A stretch of 64,000 nt of DNA. It comes from Prochilodus magdalenae. Lineage: Eukaryota; Chordata; Actinopteri; Characiformes; Prochilodontidae. A model generated the notes under the pieces. It ran no database searches, was not told where the DNA came from, and saw only the letters and a list, made by a program, of their open reading frames with translations. Below, piece after piece: positions 10,679 to 22,626 of the stretch. The translations under genes were made by a program, and so were the position numbers. Numbering within the stretch: the first letter of the stretch is position 1; each line of letters starts with the position of its first letter. The stretch covers positions 137,501 through 201,500 of the forward strand of contig JAMWET010002878.1 in assembly GCA_024036415.1 (NCBI GenBank). Reading direction: 5' to 3'.

Positions 10679-11518
10679 CAGTGGGGTGCGAAAGTTTGGG
10701 CAGCGTTGTTAATTTCCCTGATTTAGCATACCTGAAGCGGCCCTGTTTGTGATGTGGGCGGAGAAAAGGCTTCCTCTGCATCACTCTCCCATACAGCATC
10801 TCCTTGTGTAAAGTGCGCCGAATAGTTGAACGATGCACAGTGACTCCATCAGCAACAAGATCATGTTGTAGGTCTTTGGTGCTGGTCTGGGGGTTGACTC
10901 TGACTGTTCTCAACATCCTTCGCTTCTGTTTATCCGAGATTTTTCTTGGTCTGCCACTTCGAGCCTTGACTTGAACTGTGCCTGTGGTCTTCCATTTTCT
11001 CACAATGTTTCTCACAGTGGAGACTGAAAGCTGAAATGTCTGAGAGAGCTTTCTGTATCCTTCCCCTAAACCATGACGGTGAACAGTCTTTGTTTTCAGG
11101 TCATTTGAAAGTTGTTTTGAGACTCCCATGCTGCGACTCTTCAGAGAAGATGCAAAGAGGAGAAAAACTTACAATTGCCCCCCTTAAATACCCTTTCTCA
11201 TAATTGGAGTCACCTGTGTATGGAGGTCAAGGGTCACTGAACTTACCAAACCAAATTTGAGTTCCAGTAATTAGTTCTAAAGGTTTTGAAATCAATAAAA
11301 TGACAACAGTGCCCGAATTTATGCACCTGCCTACTTTTGTTTAACCAATTATTGCACACTTTCTGTAAATCATATAAACTTCATTTCACTTCTCAAATAT
11401 CACTGTGTTTGTCCCCTATATGATATATTTAACGGAATTTTTTTATCCAAACAATCAATGCTTTATAAAGGTAAATCAGGAAAATTAACAACGCTGCCCA
11501 AACTTTCGCACCCCACTG
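10679..11518 (-). mobile_element. 840-bp Tc1/mariner deletion derivative
   Basis: Terminal inverted repeats of about 48 bp begin CAGTGGGGTGCGAAAGTTTG and end with the complement. The element is flanked by TA on both sides (10677-10678 and 11519-11520), as expected for Tc1/mariner insertion. The minus-strand frame from 11129 encodes the paired-type DNA-binding domain and then runs straight into the TIR. The whole catalytic domain is deleted. The high TIR match suggests a relatively recent insertion. Confidence 0.93.
10730..11129 (-). pseudogene. Tc1-like transposase, DNA-binding half only
   Basis: Starts MGVSKQLSNDLKTKTVHRHG. Residues about 20-55 form the first HTH (KLSQTFQLSVSTVRNIVRKW). GRPRKISDKQKRRM is the GRPR hook, and the second HTH follows (STKDLQHDL...VHRSTIRRTL). 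The frame continues to FLRPHHKQGRFRYAK, then joins TIR sequence. Full Tc1 proteins are about 340 residues with a DDE domain; here it stops being homologous at about residue 133. It may bind its own TIRs but cannot catalyse transposition. Confidence 0.9.
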
Positions 11519-11725
11519 TATATAGGTGTGTAGAATGAGGGAAACCACTTTATCTGTAGGGACCGAGGTGCAATTATAAGCCAAAGTTTTGCTGATTGTT
11601 TTAAAGTGAAAACAAAATTTCATGCATCCTCTGTTGAATCAACATCTACTTCCATAGCAAATATAAGTGCACAAGTTTAAGATACCGGAGAAGAGGGTAC
11701 CATAACTTTTGCACAACACTGCATA
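11519..11725. repeat. Fragment ending in Tc1-like TIR
   Basis: ACTTTTGCACAACACTG at about 11704-11720 is the complement of the CAGT..TGCAAAAGT end type also seen at 44074 and 46535. The rest is AT-rich and unassigned. Confidence 0.35.
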
Positions 11726-11813
11726 TCAACGCTGTCCAAAGACAAAGCATCTTCAAAATGGTAGCTTTACAGGAGAGGCTGAAAGCTTCCACTTGAAGCC
11801 TGTTCTCTCTCAC

Positions 11814-11926
11814 CTGAGCGTAAGACTGTATGATATGGCTCTGAATCTCATCCATGGTGTCCGTCCCGTACGACACGGTGCCCAGATGGAGCCGCTTAAA
11901 CACCATCTCATTCTGGGTAAGGGTGC
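11814..11926 (-). CDS. ATP9B: ATP9B exon 14, P domain TLTQNEM
   Basis: Codes residues 458-495: (G)[20 protein letters not shown], then [17 protein letters not shown]. It completes the DKTGTLT phosphorylation signature and enters the nucleotide-binding domain. Acceptor tttttccag, donor GTGAGA; ends in phase 0. Confidence 0.96.
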
Positions 11927-11967
11927 CTGGAAAAACAAAACCCTCACTAGCAGTATAATAACAAGCC

Positions 11968-12078
11968 ATTCATTCATTCATCTTCTGAGCTGCTTATCCT
12001 TCCGGGTCGCCTATGCCAGTGCTCACTTAGCTGAAGGCAGATAACCCCAAGGACAGTCCGCCAGCCCACCAGAGGGCA
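11968..12078 (+). repeat. SINE-like repeat fragment
   Basis: CATTCATTCATCTTCTGAGC followed by GCTTATCCTTCCGGGTCGCC is a common dispersed fish repeat signature (TTATCC...GGGTCGC). Short and truncated. Confidence 0.5.
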
Positions 12079-12289
12079 GAATAACAGTTCAGTTATACAG
12101 ATGTATGCAGGAATTTAGCAAAAAATTAATAAATAAAAACAGCAGTGTACTAAATGTGTATATTGACAACACTGAACTCGAACATCAATCCTAGTGTTAA
12201 TACACAGTGGGGCCTTTCTGAGAGCTCATCAAGGAGTCTGGACATGCTGCAGGACATGCTTATTCACTCAGCCTCGTAGGCTCTGTTAC

Positions 12290-12432
12290 CTGTCTTGTCG
12301 GTGAGTAGGTAGACCAGACGGCCCAGCTCCTCGGGGATGGTGCTGGTCCTCACCACGGTGCCAGGGATATTCTCATCTTTCATTATCATCCAGCCATATG
12401 CTGACTTCCCCATGTCCAGATTCACCCTCAGG
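12290..12432 (-). CDS. ATP9B: ATP9B exon 13, M4 to phosphorylation site
   Basis: Codes residues 410-457 plus one base. [20 protein letters not shown] follows M4, then [20 protein letters not shown] and LLTDKTG. Asp455 of DKTG is the predicted phosphorylated aspartate. Acceptor tgtgatcag, donor GTAACA. The intron falls inside the signature, between G and TLT. Confidence 0.97.
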
Positions 12433-12943
12433 CTGATCACAAACACACAACCAGCAGCTTCAGCAACAAAGTCTGCATGTACAGCCCACTAGAACTGGTT
12501 TTGTAAAGCTCGGTTCGGCTTCTTTCATGGTGTGCAGACTAACGAATCGTTCCTATTACAGGTCCAGATCTAGAACTTAATGCAATTCAATTATAACTAA
12601 TTAGGGAACTATTTAATTACCTCATCATAATTCATTTAATTTACTAAAAATCTTTTTAACAGACATGACACACATTATTATAAAATTAAAATTCTAAAAT
12701 CAATGCAGCTGGATTGCTACAGTGGAGAAAAGTATTTTCAAACTCCCGGGTTCTACTGAGATGATTAGTGCTGGACCAAAACTGGACAATTATGTAACCA
12801 ATAATGATTTTAGTGTTTGATATATTTGTGCAATTACACTTTACATTTCCTGATAGTTATGATGGTCATCTGTAAATGAGTACATATGACATATATCAGT
12901 TCTGGATCATCACATTACTAAAACCATAAACAAAAGAAATCAG

Positions 12944-13483
12944 CTCAACAGACACAACAATGAGTCCCCTTGTGTGTTTAAGGTGGCAGCAACTTCAGGC
13001 TCCTGCAGATGGCGTTGCATGAGGACGATGGGGCTATAAATACCTGTGGGGTGTGAGTGACGGGATCCATAGATTGGGAAGAGGTGCTACAGTGCAGGGA
13101 ATGTCTCGTTCCATGTGTGGAAAATGGCTCCAGAGCAGATGTTAATGATTGGCTAAAAGGAGTGACTGCATGTGGGCGTGGCCAAAGACCATAGTGTGAA
13201 GGAAGTAGCTGAATCTGCAGGTGTATGGAAGCGTACGGTCATACGGGTCTACCAGCAGTGGATAAAATCCCAGTCTACAGGGAATTCTCCTCGGAATTCT
13301 GCCAGGGAAGGCCTCCACCAAATCTGGCCCAACTTTGATGTAAGACTGTCTAAACATTGATGCCCTACATCCAGAAACTTGATCCCAAATCCAGTCACAG
13401 CTGTTGTTGGTGCTTGTGGAGGAATTACATGCTATCAGGTGTGTTTCAGTCACAGGGGGAATTATTTTTTGTTTGGTGAGCTT
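12944..13483 (+). mobile_element. HTH transposon relic family, copy 4
   Basis: Full-length-looking copy (CTCAACAGACACAAC to CAGTCACAGGG). The HTH frame (MGVAKDHSVKEVAESAGVWK from 13172) stays open to about 13360, then breaks. Confidence 0.65.
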
Positions 13484-13693
13484 CTAATTATGGCTGTTTA
13501 GGCCTAGCGCATCATACTGGGTTCTCAAATCACACACTGTGTAAAATTGGGATGTTGAAATCCCCACTGCAGCCAAAAACCTTCTAGAATCCTAATTATC
13601 GAGACATTACCATGATTATTTATCAGTCTAGGACAGTAATTATTAATAGTGTTAGGCTCATATAGTCATGACCATACAGCAAATAGAGTCTAC

Positions 13694-13854
13694 CTGATGG
13701 GGATGATATAGGAGAACAGGACTACAAAGCGAAAGAGGTTGCGGAACCAGGGCCCGATGAATCCCTGTAGCGCCACCATGACGACAGACAGCACCACCTG
13801 GGCCAGGAACAGGGCCTTGGTCAGACGATTCAGCTCCAGGTCCAACAGGCCTAC
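13694..13854 (-). CDS. ATP9B: ATP9B exon 12, membrane segments M3-M4
   Basis: Codes residues 357-409 and two bases of 410. [20 protein letters not shown] leads into M3 ([15 protein letters not shown]); [14 protein letters not shown] is M4, with the P4-type PIS(L) motif in place of the PEGL of ion pumps. Acceptor tctcag, donor GTAGAC. Confidence 0.95.
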
Positions 13855-14004
13855 CTGAGAGAGTGGGAGTCAGAGAGAGTGAGAGAGGAGAGAACAGAAA
13901 GGGTGAGTCATGTTTTAAAATCCCATGAGGAGCAATTATTTCTCTTCAGGTCATTAAGTTCATCTGAACGGCGCATACAAGAAAACAAAAACAACTAGCA
14001 ATAA

Positions 14005-14526
14005 TGTAGTGCTGCCGGACGCCTCAGTGTCACTGTTGGACTGAGAATCGTCCTGTGGGCAGCGTCCTGTGGGCAGTGCCCTGTGGGCAGCGTCCTGTGG
14101 GTAGCGTCCTGTGACCACTGATGAAGGACTAGAGGATGACCAACACTGCACTGTGCAGCAGCAGATGAGCTATCGTCTCTGACTGTCCATCTACAAGGTG
14201 GACCAGCAAGGTAGGAGTGTCTAATAGAGTGGACAGTGAGTGGACACAGTGTCTAAACACTCCAGCAGCACTGCTGTGTCTGATCCACTCACACCAGCAC
14301 CACCCACACTAACACCCCCACCACGTCAGTGTCACTGCAGTGCTGAGAATGATCCCCCACCCAAATAGTACCTGCTCTGTGGGGGTCCTGTGGGGGTCCT
14401 GACCATTGAGGAACAGGGTAATACAGTACACAGAGAAACAGATGGACTACAGTCTGGAACTGGAGAGCTACAGAGTGTCCTATACGGTCAGTGGAGCTGA
14501 TAAGATGGACAGTGAGTGTAGATAGT
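14005..14526 (+). mobile_element. Long-palindrome MITE, copy 2
   Basis: Shares the right half of copy 1 (CAGCAGCACTGCTGTGTCTG, CCACGTCAGTGTCACTGCAG, AACAGGGTAATACAGTACAC). Its left part has expanded into five tandem 14-bp units (see 14049-14118). Confidence 0.65.
14049..14118 (+). repeat. Five tandem 14-bp units inside MITE copy 2
   Basis: Unit CGTCCTGTGGGCAG, repeated five times with small changes. Copy 1 of the MITE has no such array, so it arose in this copy. Confidence 0.8.
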
Positions 14527-14529
14527 CAC

Positions 14530-16090
14530 TGCATATATGTATATGTGTGTTAATAACTGACTGATGTGTGATTGGGCACATTCTTACCCATCTCACTGTT
14601 CAGTATCAAAATACTGAGGAAATCAAAACACAACAATAATGAGATTCATATATAGTATAAACTTAGTCTATTTTTTCTAAAGATGGATTTCCAGTATGGT
14701 GTCCGGTACAGAGCCGACTGTGGAATTGCAGACTTATTACAGGGGCCTGGCTTGTGAGGAGTAAAATATAAAAAATAAATAGCTAAAAAAATAAATAAAT
14801 TAAAAATTATAACCCTATTTATAGCTGAACCGTGTACAATCAGAGCATATCCGCATGACGGCCGAGTTTTAAAGTGGGATATTTCTCATGCTGTCTGTGT
14901 CAGTGTGGCAGCACAAACGCCTGGAATTTCCGCATAAACCTCCCTCTCGTCGTCGCCCCACAATGAAAAGCACCGGAGGCAAAATAGGAAAAAATAAAAG
15001 CGGAATGCTTCCATATAGAGACGGCCGACAAAAGGGGCTCGAGCTTTCCCTTTCATTTTCAAGTGCGCCCCTCAGCCAATGGAATATGTGGGAAAATGAT
15101 GTCAAAAAAAAGAAGTCTTCCTCCACTTTCCCTTCTGCTGAGGCCCAGCGACAGTGCCTCCCGACAACACAAGGCTCTTTCATCTGAGCACGCTAATAAA
15201 AACAGCAACACGTAACGTGCGGAAAAAAGGAGCGCTTGAAAAGGTGGGGGTGGGAGGAAAAAAGAAAGAAAACAGAAATGCCGGAATCTTCGCCGGTCGC
15301 GTCCTGATCCCGGGAGAGCCGGAGAAGTGACTGATTTATCAGCTGTGGTTTTAATGCGCTGCTCCAGGCCGCCCTCCCTACGCTTCATGCTTGAGCTAGT
15401 GGGGAAAATAGAGGACTGCGGGATTAAAACGAAGAAAAATTAAGACAGAAGACACAGTTCCCAGCTGAAAGAGAGGAATCCCACCCCCCCGCCTTTATAA
15501 GGGTATAACAATGAGCGGCCGAGTCCCCCCCCCCCACCTTTCTCGCGAGGCTGGATCGGGATCGGATGAAGTCATTATTCATTCAGCCCCAGAGAAAAAG
15601 AGCCTCAATTACCTCCAGCTAAAGATGCTATCAATGAATACAGAGTGCATATTTTACTCCATTCATCGCAGGCCCATTTCAAGTGAAAGGAACGGCTCAA
15701 CCTGGCCCTCGCCGCCCCGCGCTTCGTGTGTGAAATCTGATGACGACTTTGTACGGCACACGCATGAATATTCATGGGTTGAAATCCATCAACTATATTG
15801 AGACCCAGTCTGAGTGTGCTTCAACAATATGGCATTGTACTGGTAAACAAGTACACTGTGTGGACCTGCAACCAGATAATGATATGGTACACAGAGCTTA
15901 AGGGCCGGACACTCTCGGACAAGTCAATCTATTGTGAGGAGTCTGGAGCTGTGCTTCACCAAAATATCAGCAATACCGGAGCATTCAGAGCTCAGAGATA
16001 AACAGAGGCAACCGACTGCATTACCCACCGCACTGCGACCGGTGTGTTTACCGCCGCTTGAGGCTTAATGTCTGTAGTGAGGTCTAAATA
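14530..16090. other. Intron 11 unique stretch, partly GC-rich
   Basis: No exon found. 14830-15780 is unlike the surrounding repeats: moderately CpG-rich, with a CCAAT box (15076), homeodomain-like AATTA sites and a palindromic POU-type site ATGAATATTCAT at 15764-15775. It could be a conserved non-coding element; this is inference only. Confidence 0.35.
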
Positions 16091-16109
16091 TTTTACTTTA
16101 GAGATACAA

Positions 16110-16756
16110 AGGGTTCCTCACAACACGCACAGACACACACACACACACAGACCCACACACAGACACACCCGCACACATACACGGGCGCACACACACACAC
16201 TTCACATACATGCACACAAATACACATTCACGCACGCACACACACACACACACAGACACACACACACACACACAGACACACACACAGACACACACACAGA
16301 CACACACACACACAGACAGACACACACAGACAGACACAGACACACAGACACGCACGCAGACTTCATATACACACAGATTTTACACTTTACATTCATCGAC
16401 AGACAGAGACAGACACACACAGACTTTACACACACAGAGACGTGCGCACACACACACAGACAGACAGACAGACAGACAGACAGAAACAGACACAGACAGA
16501 CTTCATATACACATATAGATTTACACACACACAGTGACACATGCACGCGCACACATACACACACAGGCAGAGTTCATATACACACACCGACACACACGCA
16601 GACACACACACACGCAGACACACACACGCAGACTTCATATACACACAGATTTTATACTTTACACACCGACAGACAGAGACAGACACACACACACTTTACA
16701 CACACACAGGCACATGCACACACACACACTTTACACACACAGAGACGTGCGCACAC

Positions 16757-16810
<54 letters not shown>

Positions 16811-17182
16811 TTCATATACACACAGACTTTACACACACACACAGTGACACGCACGCGCGCACGCACACACACACACACAGACAGACACATGCACGCGCGC
16901 ACACACACACACACACACAGGCAGAGTTCATACACACACACACAGACCCACACAGACACTTCATATACCCACACAGACACACACACAGACACACACCAAC
17001 ACACACACAGACACACACACAGACACACACACGCACACATGCGCACACACATAGGCAGAGTTCATATACACACACAGACCCACACAGACACTTCATATAC
17101 ACACACCGACACACACACCGACACACACACACACAGACACATACACACAGACACTTCATATATACACACACACACACACTAA
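16110..17182 (+). repeat. Compound CA/GACA minisatellite
   Basis: About 1.07 kb of ACAC and GACA runs, punctuated by recurring CTTCATATACACACAGA and TTTACAC blocks. These give a higher-order repeat of roughly 100-250 bp. All long frames here (T/H-rich on plus, V/C-rich on minus) are by-products of the repeat. Confidence 0.95.
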
Positions 17183-17221
17183 TACTCTATACAGAATGAT
17201 CATTTATAGTGTACCTTCTAC

Positions 17222-18598
17222 CGGGGGATATCTATCCCAAACCCTAACACCTACACTTACACTAAACCCTAACCCCTACACTTACACTAAACCCTAACCC
17301 CTACACTTACACTAAACCCTAACCCCTACACTTACACTAAACCCCTTACTCCTATATTTACACTAAACCCTAACCCCTACACTTACACTAAACCCCTTAC
17401 TCCTATATTTACACTAAACCCTAACCCCTACACTTACACTAAACCCTAACCCCTAGACTTACACTAAACCCTATTACCTACATTTACACTAAACCCTAAC
17501 CCCTAGACTTACACTAAACCCTATTACCTACATTTACACTAAACCCTAACCCCTAGACTTACACTAAACCCTATTACCTACATTTACACTAAACCCTAAC
17601 CCCTAGACTTACACTAAACCCCTTACTCCTATATTTACACTAAACCCTAACCCCTAGACTTAAACTAAACCCCTTACTCCTATATTTACACTAAACCCTA
17701 ACCCCTACACTTACACTAAACCCCTTACTCCTATATTTACACTAAACCCTAACCCCTACACTTACACTAAACCCCTTACTCCTATATTTACACTAAACCC
17801 TAACCCCTACACTTACACTAAACCCATTACTCCTATATTTACACTAAACCCTAACCCCTACACTTACACTAAACCCCTTACTCCTATATTTACACTAAAC
17901 CCTAACCCCTACACTTACACTAAACCCTTTACTCCTAGACTACACTAAACCCTACCCTAACCCCTACACTTTACACTAAACCCCTTACTCCTATATTTAC
18001 ACTAAACCCTAACCCCTACACTTACACTAAAACCCTTTACTCCTATATTTACACTAAACCCTAACCCCTACACTTACACTAAACCCTTTACTCCTATATT
18101 TACACTAAACCCTAACCCCTACACTTACACTAAACCCTTTACTCCTATATTTACACTAAACCCTAACCCCTACACTTACACTAAACCCCTTACTCCTATA
18201 TTTACACTAAACCCTAACCCCTACACTTACACTAAACCCTTTACTCCTATATTTACACTAAACCCTAACCCCTAGACTTAAACTAAACCCTATTACCCAC
18301 ATTTATACTAAACCCTAACCCCTAGACTTACACTAAACCCTATTACCTACATTTACACTAAACCCTAACCCCTACACTTACACTAAACCCCTTACTCCTA
18401 TATTTACACTAAACCCTAACCCCTACACTTACACTAAACCCCTTACTCCTATATTTACACTAAACCCTAACCCCTACACTTACACTAAACCCCTTACTCC
18501 TATATTTACACTAAACCCTAACCCCTACACTTACACTAAACCCCTTACTCCTATATTTACACTAAACCCTAACCAATAAACCCTAACCTCTACATTTA
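17222..18598 (+). repeat. Telomere-like minisatellite in intron 11
   Basis: About 1.38 kb of units built on ACACTAAACCCTAACCCC followed by TACACTT. The first part repeats a 25-bp monomer. Most of the array alternates this with a diverged monomer (ACACTAAACCCCTTACTCCT then ATATTT), giving a dimer of about 51 bp. A third variant (CTATTACCTACATTT) forms blocks near 17460-17590 and 18290-18350. The minus strand, which is the ATP9B RNA strand, is rich in GGGG/GGG runs. Confidence 0.95.
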
Positions 18599-19389
18599 CA
18601 TTAACCTTGCTTATTTTAGTAAAACAAACATATTTATGGTATATAGTTACCCAAAGCAAAAAGATTTTAGTCTAAAGACCAACATCAGTCCCAAATTCAG
18701 AGCAGATTCAGTGGAATGATCCCTGCCTTAGTTTAGGGCACATGCACTGCAATAGAGGAGGGACTTCAACCAGAACCTCACAGAAAACCATTTCAGCAAC
18801 AACGAGTCCAGATTCCTCAACTTCAATCCTCCCCAACTGCAGGATAACATAAATACTCGTGTTCAGTCGACCCCTCGTAACTAAGACACCGGAGAGATCC
18901 ATCTACAGCATTGTCGTGTCACTCAAACTGATGGCAGAGCGATGTTCTCTGAGAACACTACTCTATATTACAGCTGCGACACACACATACACGCAGTGTA
19001 AAGCGATCGCTGACATGCTGTCAGCAACTTTGTGCGAGAGCTTTGCGCGAGCGGTGTCACAACAGATTATAAGTGGCCTTCTCTCGCGCCTTCTCTGTGA
19101 CTTTCGCTGCATCGTATCGACTGTCGGGTTGCCATCTCGCGCTCTCTATCGGCACTTCAGACATCATCTCCTTGAGATATTGGATTCCGCTCAGTCGGAG
19201 AGCTTACACAAAACAGTGCCTCCATCGCCAGAGCTGCAACCTCAGCAACTTGGGCAAAAGTCTCCTGTTGTCAATATCACACCCCACCACGTGGGACACA
19301 TCAACTGAGATGTTAAGACGTCAAAATCGGAGGATATACAAGGGGCAATAACATGGCGTATACTTCTGCACCCAAGTCCAATTATTTTC

Positions 19390-19474
19390 CCATAAAAAAT
19401 TATATATATATGTATAAAAAAAAATTAATATATATATTTTTCTTTTTTATATGTAAGTATATATATATATACAC

Positions 19475-19507
<33 letters not shown>

Positions 19508-19702
19508 CATATAAAAATATATATATATATAATATATTTTATATAAAAAATATATGTGTGTATATATTATATATATATAAATATATATATATATATACAT
19601 ACACACATATATTTTTTATATAAAATATATTATATATATATATTTTTATATTTATTTATTTATATTTATATATTTATATATACACACATATATTTTTTAT
19701 AT

Positions 19703-19777
<75 letters not shown>

Positions 19778-19870
19778 TTTTATATAAAATATATTTTTTA
19801 TAATATATATATATAAATCTTTTATATAACAATATATATAAAAAATATAAAAATATATATTGAAAAAACA
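19390..19870. repeat. AT-rich compound microsatellite
   Basis: Long TA runs with repeated TATATTTTTTATATAAAATA modules. The block is almost entirely self-complementary and would form cruciforms easily. Confidence 0.9.
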
Positions 19871-20019
19871 TTTTGCATCAAAATTAAAATAATTGTCATT
19901 GGAAAAAATAGCTGAGAAAATAGTCTTTAAGCTATTTGAAGAAGGCTCTCAGCCTGATCACATTACTGAGAATGTTTAAAATTAAGGCTCTGATAAAATA
20001 TCCATTTTACTAGTGCTTA

Positions 20020-20310
20020 ATCTCAGTGCTGACTTTCATACCACTGACAACACGCTGTATGTAGTTCAAAACTGTTTGTGGAAATAGAAAACAATGTTTC
20101 TGAGAGCGTGACAGTGATCTGTGGTGTGCCCCAAGGCTCAATTCATGGGCCGCTCTTATTTAACTCATACATGCCTCCTCTTGGCCAAATCCTGCAAGAC
20201 CAGGGGACATTTTACCACAGCAATGCAGATGATACTCAAGATGTACTTGGCCCTTTCCACAAACAACTATGCCCCTCTCACTTTGCACTCACTGTTTAAC
20301 TCATAAGAGC
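20020..20310 (+). pseudogene. LINE reverse-transcriptase fragment
   Basis: The frame from 20078 reads VTVICGVPQGSIHGPLLFNS and further on ADDTQ. These are the GVPQGS-GPLLF and (Y)ADDTQ boxes of non-LTR reverse transcriptases (L2/CR1 type). The catalytic tyrosine position is Asn, and the fragment is cut at both ends. It is a dead 5'-truncated insertion. Confidence 0.8.
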
Positions 20311-21012
20311 CCAGACCCATCCTCCCTAAAGGAAAATGATGAGGGATCAGTTATATAATTATAAAAGATCAGTCTTACTGTGAAAAACAGGTCACACGGC
20401 GTCTCCTATAACTATCTGAGGGTTGAAATATTGGCAACATATGTCTCATATATACCTGGAATATAGGTCTCAACCATTTTGTGCCTTGTATTTTATCATT
20501 TTGTTCTAGAAATGGGATCAGAAAGGGTTCTAGGTAATACAGAATATGCTACCAAAACATTAGAACTTTTAAAAGGGTTTATAACCGACATTAGAGATAA
20601 TAAAACAAGCTTTTAGAATGAGCTGGTTTGGTGCCATGCTCTAACCAAGCACATCGTCATTCTGGAAATGAGGTCACATGACCACATATATACAAACTGT
20701 CATGTGACTGGATCCAGAATGGTCAGATATTGGTCAATTAGGGGCTCCATGAGATGAAGTGGAGGATAAAGGTGTATAAGGAACCTTCCAGCCTTATTTA
20801 TTATTATAGGGCTAGGGGTTTAGTGCCTTGAGCACATCACATTCTGCAGTTGAATAATGACTTATCAGGTGAAAGTTCTAGTACAGACTTATATATTAAT
20901 ACTAGTAATAATAATAATAATAATAACAAATATTAAAAACAAACAATGAACAGCTACATGCAGTTTGCAGTTGAATAAAGACTTACTGGGGAAGGTTCTA
21001 ATACAGACATCA

Positions 21013-21053
<41 letters not shown>

Positions 21054-22020
21054 TAATAATAATAAATAACAAAACAAACAATAAACAGCTACATGCAGTT
21101 TGCACTGTAGTCACTTCAACTACCATTGCAGTTACTCAGTAATGCACATTTGGAAGTAATAAGCCTGGAAAATAAACCAGCTGTGCTGTAACTGAAATGC
21201 AAAGTGTAAAACCATCATTTAAATATAGTGGGATTAGTCCTGTTCCATCATTCAGGATGAATCAGTGGGACTTTGCCTTGTTAATAACATTATTCGTGTC
21301 CAAGGTTACCACATATCCCTCTAGATTAATTACCATCTGGGGCTGAGACATGTCCGAATCTATCACTAAAGCCAAAGACAAAACGCCTGTCCAGAAAGAC
21401 TGATCACTGACTCGGGTCCAATGCAAGCTCTATGTTTTCTTCTAAGGTGGGAGGTCAAAGCTGGGGAATGTGGAATCACACACAACCTTATCTCCCCACA
21501 CTTACACGCCTCGTTTACAGCTAACTGACTTCTTCTTTCCTGAGCTAATTCTACAATATAGTGTAACTGCCCAAAGAAAAATAAAACCTCCAAAACGGCC
21601 ACTTTACAGAGGAGCGCTAACAGCTAATGAGTTTAACGTAAGTCAGTGGAACCAGACTGGTTTCTCTCTGCAGTTTCGGCCCATTTCTGTTGGGCGATTC
21701 ATCATGAAATTCACACACAGTGTAAACAGCAGCTTCTACGTTTAAATGATGCAAAAAAAATTTTATCAACAAAGCGCTATGCCAAAACTGTATCCAGATA
21801 TTCCTACTATACTTTTATGATGAACTGATTATGAATGTTACAACCGAAACTCAATGTATTAACTCAAATAACCAAATTGGCTGATTAGCTATGTTGCTTT
21901 CTAAGCTGCCTGATACTTCGTAACATTCAATTCCATTCAATTTTATTGCCATTATACCAGTACAGGGTTGTATAGTATAACGAGACACAGTCAGGCTACT
22001 TCTCCAGTGCAGTGAGGAAA
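20310..22020. other. Intron 11 stretch with AAT microsatellites
   Basis: AAT/AATA runs at about 20903-20930 and 21016-21068, the two flanked by similar sequence (ATGAACAGCTACATGCAGTT versus ATAAACAGCTACATGCAGTT), i.e. a local duplication of about 130 bp. A diverged relative of the 10118 MITE lies at about 21570-21775. No gene seen. Confidence 0.6.
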
Positions 22021-22022
22021 TA

Positions 22023-22542
22023 CAGCTCTGGAAAAATGTAAGAGAGCACCTCAAAGTAATCAGTGTCTCTAGGTGTACAGGTTCTGGGTTTGTGTTGTAC
22101 CAGAATCCCTTAGTTCTGTTCGATTCTCTACACTACTGGAACCATGTCTCCCAAACTCCAGATCAGACACTCTATTAGATCTGTTTATTTAGAAAATCAC
22201 TAATGACCTCCAGAAGCCTGTTTTTAGAACCATGCTCCCTGTGCGTTTCACCCCAGCCACCGCTCGCCAGTCTCTCTGTAGGTCACCTGAGGTCATCTTA
22301 CGGTGGGTAAGGGACATTGGAATGAGGTGGCGCTCATCACGGTCAGTAGAGAGTGGGTTTGGCCCTCTGCCAGTCTGTAGCTGTGTTGTCCTGTGTGTTT
22401 GCTGCTGGACCTTGTTCTTATGAACCAGACGCTCACTGTATCTGCCAGTAAAGCTAGAACCCAACCTTCGGTTCCTCACTAAGAACCTGCTGCACATGTG
22501 GAGATGCTAATTTAAGAAGGACCTGGAGTGGTCTCTTATTTA
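22023..22542 (-). mobile_element. Tc1-like MITE, inverted copy left of exon 11
   Basis: The plus-strand left end is CAGCTCTGGAAAAATGTAAG, preceded by TA. The right end (about 22530-22542, GGTCTCTTATT) merges into a TA/T microsatellite. Read on the minus strand, a 102-codon window is open and differs from the second copy at about nine residues. It is in inverted orientation to the copy at 23509-23995, with exon 11 between. Confidence 0.8.
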
Positions 22543-22551
22543 TTATTGTTA

Positions 22552-22555
<4 letters not shown>

Positions 22556-22626
<71 letters not shown>
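22556..22626 (+). repeat. (TA)n-(T)n tract
   Basis: About 20 TA units followed by a T run of nearly 30, at the end of the left MITE and upstream of exon 11 on the map. Confidence 0.9.

Noticed and set aside
16068..17199. Overlapping 200-260-codon frames in the CA/GACA array
   Set aside because: Threonine/histidine and valine/cysteine repeats arise from dinucleotide and tetranucleotide repeats; all frames are equally open.
17222..18598. True interstitial telomere (TTAGGG)n
   Set aside because: CCCTAA hexamers occur only once per 25-bp unit; this is a telomere-like minisatellite, not a hexamer array.
22189..22497. 102-codon frame conserved in two copies as a gene
   Set aside because: It is part of a MITE pair; no known domain is seen in that frame and the similarity is explained by shared repeat ancestry.
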